A stretch of DNA of 64,000 nucleotides from Hyphomicrobiales bacterium (GTDB lineage Bacteria > Pseudomonadota > Alphaproteobacteria > Rhizobiales > OSC116). How positions within the stretch are numbered: position 1 is the stretch's first letter; every line of letters starts with the position of its first letter. The stretch covers positions 1 through 64,000 of the forward strand of contig NVUH01000015.1 of the NCBI GenBank assembly GCA_002401855.1, given 5' to 3'. Below the pieces are notes generated by a model. That model had not been told where the DNA came from and did no database searches. It saw nothing but the letters and a program-made list of their open reading frames with translations. Both the position numbers and the translations under genes were made by a program. Positions 61,168-64,000 of this stretch are shown here, piece after piece.

Positions 61168-62532
61168 TTAGCCATAAGCAATTGAAGGTAGCCACGTAAC
61201 GATTTTGGGGAAATAATAAATCAAAGCTAAACCAACTAATTGCAGCATAATAAAAGGCAAAACACCTCTGTATATATGCGATACTTTTATCTCTGGCGGA
61301 CAAACTCCTTTTATATAAAATAGTGCAAACCCAACAGGCGGCGTTAAAAAAGAAGTTTGCAAGCAAACCGCAAATAAGATTGTAAACCACACCACATCAA
61401 ACCCTAAGCTTTGAACAACGGGTGCTACAAGTGGTAAAATAATCAAAGTGATTTCTACCCAGTCTAAGAAGAACCCAAGCAAAAAAACCACGAATAAAAT
61501 GGTCAGTAAAATACCATCAGGCCCAAATGGCAGCCCAATTAGTGCGTTTTTAATAACTTCATCGCCGCCAAGCCCGCGTAACACGACAGAAAATGCCGTT
61601 GCTCCCACAAAAATTGCAAAAATAAACGACGCTGTTTTGGTGGTCGCTATCACTGTATCTTGCATGACTTTGAAGCTTAAGCGCCCGTTTATAGCGGCCA
61701 GTATAATCGCACCAGCGGCACCAACGCCAGAAGCTTCGGTTGGGGTGGCTATACCTGCAAAAATGGAGCCGAGCACCATTAGAATTAACCCTAAAGTCGG
61801 GATAACAGCCTTGAATATTTCCCAAAACAATGCGGCATCTACTTTAACATGATCTTTTGATGCTGGTGCCACACTTGGTTTTATCGCGGCTAATACAAGA
61901 ACATAAGTGACATACATTGCGCCAAGCATTAACCCCGGAAACAAAGCACCCATAAATAAATCGCCAACAGATGCATCTGGTGTTGCCAATCTATCTGCCA
62001 TTAAGACCAACATGATTGAAGGCGGTATTAATATCCCCAATGTACCCGTCGCGCAGGCGGTTCCAACGGCCAATTCTTTAGAATAATTATTTTTCATCAT
62101 TACCGGGATAGACAATACGCCAAGTAGTACGACTGATGCGCCAATAATACCTGTTGTAGCTGCCAACAGCATCCCAATTACAATAACTGTAACAGCATGC
62201 CCGCCTCTTATACCGCCAAACAATTTAACAATATTGGACATTAGTTTTTCGGCGATGCCAGATTGATCTAACATTATGCCCATAAAGATAAACATAGGCA
62301 AAGCGACTAGGGTGTCGCTACCGACTAAGTCCCATATTCGTTCAGGAATAAGCCCAAGTGAGCTTCCCCAATCGAACCATAAGTCCACACCAAAATAATC
62401 AACAGAGATAATGCCAATCACAGTCCAAATAACGGATGTACCAGCCAGCACCCAAGCAACAGGGAAACCAGTAAAAAGCAGCATTCCAAATGTTAGGAAA
62501 ATGCCAATTACAAAAATTACGGAAATATCCAT
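61168..62532 (-). CDS. TRAP transporter large permease (DctM type)
   Basis: A 454-residue membrane protein with about twelve helices. Family segments are MLLFTGFPVAWVLAGTSVIW, PMFIFMGIMLDQSGIAEKLM, GIIGASVVLLGVLSIPVMMK and GTLGILIPPSIMLVLMADRL, and near the end PPVGFALFYIKGVCPPEIK. It is the sodium-coupled channel of a TRAP transporter. It is 2 bp from the DctQ-type subunit gene. The substrate, probably a carboxylate or alcohol-derived compound, is not known. Confidence 0.93.
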   Translation of the reverse strand: MDISVIFVIGIFLTFGMLLFTGFPVAWVLAGTSVIWTVIGIISVDYFGVDLWFDWGSSLGLIPERIWDLVGSDTLVALPMFIFMGIMLDQSGIAEKLMSNIVKLFGGIRGGHAVTVIVIGMLLAATTGIIGASVVLLGVLSIPVMMKNNYSKELAVGTACATGTLGILIPPSIMLVLMADRLATPDASVGDLFMGALFPGLMLGAMYVTYVLVLAAIKPSVAPASKDHVKVDAALFWEIFKAVIPTLGLILMVLGSIFAGIATPTEASGVGAAGAIILAAINGRLSFKVMQDTVIATTKTASFIFAIFVGATAFSVVLRGLGGDEVIKNALIGLPFGPDGILLTILFVVFLLGFFLDWVEITLIILPLVAPVVQSLGFDVVWFTILFAVCLQTSFLTPPVGFALFYIKGVCPPEIKVSHIYRGVLPFIMLQLVGLALIYYFPKIVTWLPSIAYG

Positions 62533-62534
62533 TT

Positions 62535-63149
62535 TTATATACTCTTATTTACATTATTATTTTTATTTGGTTTTTTTGAGAACAACAAAACAGACACTCT
62601 AATCAGTCTTGCGCTAGCGGCCATAATTAATAACACCATAGAGAATGGCAAAACAGATTTTAAAATCCACCTAAATGGCAAGCCGTTAGGTGATTGTGAG
62701 GTTTCGTTTTGTGAGAGTGAGGACATTGCATATGGCACCATTTCCCATAATGAAATCAGTAGAAACGGTAACAATAAAAGCAGAATTCCAAATAATTCCA
62801 CTTTAGCTTGCGATCTAATGGATAGATTTTCATGAATAATATCAACTCTGACATGATCATCATGAACAATCGTATATGACAAACCAACGAGCCAAGCCGC
62901 GCCAACTAAATGCCACTGTATTTCTTCTAGCATGACCGTTCCCAGCCCAAAGACATATCTAGCAGCAACAGTGCATATTATGACTCCGACGGCAACTAGC
63001 CAAAGCCATGAACAAACATAACCAATTTTATCAATTATGTTTTCTAAAAAATCTGAAATCGCCGTACGAGGTAACTCAGTATGATGATTTAGATCGTGAT
63101 CTAATTCTGTCAATCCTAGTTGTGCAGGATCAAGAACTGTTTTGGGCAT
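62535..63149 (-). CDS. TRAP transporter small permease (DctQ type)
   Basis: A 204-residue four-helix subunit. AGGAGGGG precedes the ATG. It contains WLWLVAVGVIICTVAARYVF, GTVMLEEIQWHLVGAAWLVG, VHDDHVRVDIIHENLS and MVLLIMAASARLIRVSVLLF, the DctQ pattern. It pairs with the DctM subunit and is followed by it with a 2-bp gap. Confidence 0.9.
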   Translation of the reverse strand: MPKTVLDPAQLGLTELDHDLNHHTELPRTAISDFLENIIDKIGYVCSWLWLVAVGVIICTVAARYVFGLGTVMLEEIQWHLVGAAWLVGLSYTIVHDDHVRVDIIHENLSIRSQAKVELFGILLLLLPFLLISLWEMVPYAMSSLSQNETSQSPNGLPFRWILKSVLPFSMVLLIMAASARLIRVSVLLFSKKPNKNNNVNKSI

Positions 63150-63200
63150 AAACCCCTCCTGAAGATTATCTCATACGGTGATTAAGTGAGTTAATTTTAA

Positions 63201-64000
63201 TTATTTCATTAACTTGGTCGGTAGATATGCCCGCTCATCCCATAAAACATAAGATTTTAGGAATGCTTTTTGTGAGTCATGAACACGTTTGAAATCAGCA
63301 TCAGAAGCAGATTCTTCGGCCAATACTTCTTCGGTGATGGTTTTAAGCTTGAAAAGAATGTCTTCCGGAATTTGGGCAACATTAATGCCTTCTTCAATTA
63401 ACTCAGCCAAAACAGCACCATTTTTATATTCGCCTTCAGCCAAGCCCATTAACACACCAGCCGTACAACTTGATACCACAAGAGCTTTTTGTTGTTCTGT
63501 TGCGGCTTTCCACTGATCGCCATTAATCAGCATATATTGTGCCGTAAATGGTTGATGCCACCCAGGGAATAGATTGTTTTTGACAATTTGATTAAAGCCT
63601 AGAATTTTATCAATAGCTGGCATGGAAAATTCGGTCGCATCAATTGTACCTTTTTCTAATGCTTGGAACAAATCACCACCAGGCATCATGGTAACAGAAG
63701 CGCCTAGCTTTTGAAGAACTTTACCGCCAAGGCCCGCGAAGCGAATTTTTAAGCCTTTATAGTCTTCTAGTGTTTTAATTGGTTTTTTATACCAACCAGC
63801 GGTTTCTGGGCCAATAAGACCACATAGTTGCGCATGAATGTTAAAGCCTTTATTCTTATAGACTTCTTGCAACATTTCATCGCCACCACCATAGTAATAC
63901 CAACCTGCAAATGCGGCGGGTTTTAGCCCAAAAGGTACGGCTGCAAATAATGGAACGGCAGGAACTTTACCTTGGTCATAACCAATCCAAGTGTAGCCAG
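63201..64000 (-). CDS. TRAP transporter binding protein (DctP type), 5' end cut by window edge
   Basis: About 266 residues of a TRAP binding protein, with the N terminus and signal peptide beyond the right edge. Visible segments are IGYDQGKVPAVPLFAAVPFG, AGWYYYGGGDEMLQEVYKN, PIKTLEDYKGLKIRFAGLGG (the conserved arginine that holds the ligand carboxylate) and LEKGTIDATEFSMPAIDKIL. It gives substrate to the DctQM pair, whose genes follow 51 bp downstream. An internal start at 63875 is not the true start. Confidence 0.92.
   Translation of the reverse strand, partial: GYTWIGYDQGKVPAVPLFAAVPFGLKPAAFAGWYYYGGGDEMLQEVYKNKGFNIHAQLCGLIGPETAGWYKKPIKTLEDYKGLKIRFAGLGGKVLQKLGASVTMMPGGDLFQALEKGTIDATEFSMPAIDKILGFNQIVKNNLFPGWHQPFTAQYMLINGDQWKAATEQQKALVVSSCTAGVLMGLAEGEYKNGAVLAELIEEGINVAQIPEDILFKLKTITEEVLAEESASDADFKRVHDSQKAFLKSYVLWDERAYLPTKLMK

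Noticed and set aside
1-64000. CRISPR arrays, complete tRNA or rRNA genes, toxin-antitoxin or known phage-defence loci
   Set aside because: No regularly spaced repeats, complete tRNA folds or recognisable defence proteins were found on either strand.

Overview
The window is an AT-rich chromosomal segment of a Gram-negative alphaproteobacterium, probably a marine or plant-associated member of the Hyphomicrobiales/Rhodobacterales sphere. The taxonomic reading is inference. It rests on the mix of UgpC-type sugar ABC, tripartite tricarboxylate (TctA/TctC) and TRAP transporters, a class II cytochrome c, FecBCD-type metal transporters, strong GGAGG-like ribosome binding sites and an IS110 remnant. 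No complete tRNA, rRNA gene or CRISPR array was found.

1-13.6 kb is a hemicellulose-oligosaccharide module. A LacI-family regulator, preceded by a perfect 18-bp LacI-type palindrome, is divergent from an operon on the minus strand: binding protein, two permeases, ATPase, GH2 beta-mannosidase, sugar isomerase, Gfo/Idh oxidoreductase, YghZ-like aldo/keto reductase, GH43 beta-xylosidase and a second isomerase cut by the left edge. 13.6-18.7 kb holds unrelated single genes: an alpha/beta hydrolase, a DUF6434 protein, a Na/phosphate cotransporter, a cytochrome b561/cytochrome c pair and a decayed membrane ORF.

19-27.7 kb is a catabolic module: GntR/FCD regulator, ferredoxin reductase, Rieske protein, two amidohydrolase-2 enzymes, a TctA-TctB fusion, a TctC binding protein and an adrenodoxin-type ferredoxin. 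Four TGTATACA palindromes lie in front of the tctC-like and ferredoxin genes and look like a shared operator. No terminal oxygenase is present.

28-58.7 kb is an accessory metal-homeostasis region with many pseudogenes. It opens with copper-related pieces (a frameshifted PCu(A)C fragment, a DUF2946-like protein, an exported DJ-1-like protein with a Met/His-rich leader) and an IS110 remnant. A siderophore-type ABC operon with four tandem paralogous binding proteins (one without a signal peptide) and a siderophore-interacting reductase follows. Next come an NMT1-type ABC operon led by a methyltransferase, an AraC regulator, and hmuTUV-like heme uptake with a methyltransferase. A third FecBCD-type transporter follows, linked to two cupins, a DUF4213/DUF364 heavy-metal-chelation protein, DUF1971 and a GNAT enzyme. 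The region ends with a DoxX-like membrane protein, a broken copper-type protein fused to a serine-recombinase remnant, and a beta-propeller gene with a stop codon in its signal peptide.

58.7-59.5 kb is non-coding: two minus-strand terminators bracket a structured segment, and the last 14 nt of a tRNA-like 3' end lie beside it. 59.5-64 kb carries a GMC oxidoreductase and a TRAP transporter (DctM, DctQ, partial DctP), probably an uptake-plus-oxidation unit. The most unusual content is the four-binding-protein operon with its cytoplasmic paralog and the FecBCD-cupin-DUF364 cluster.
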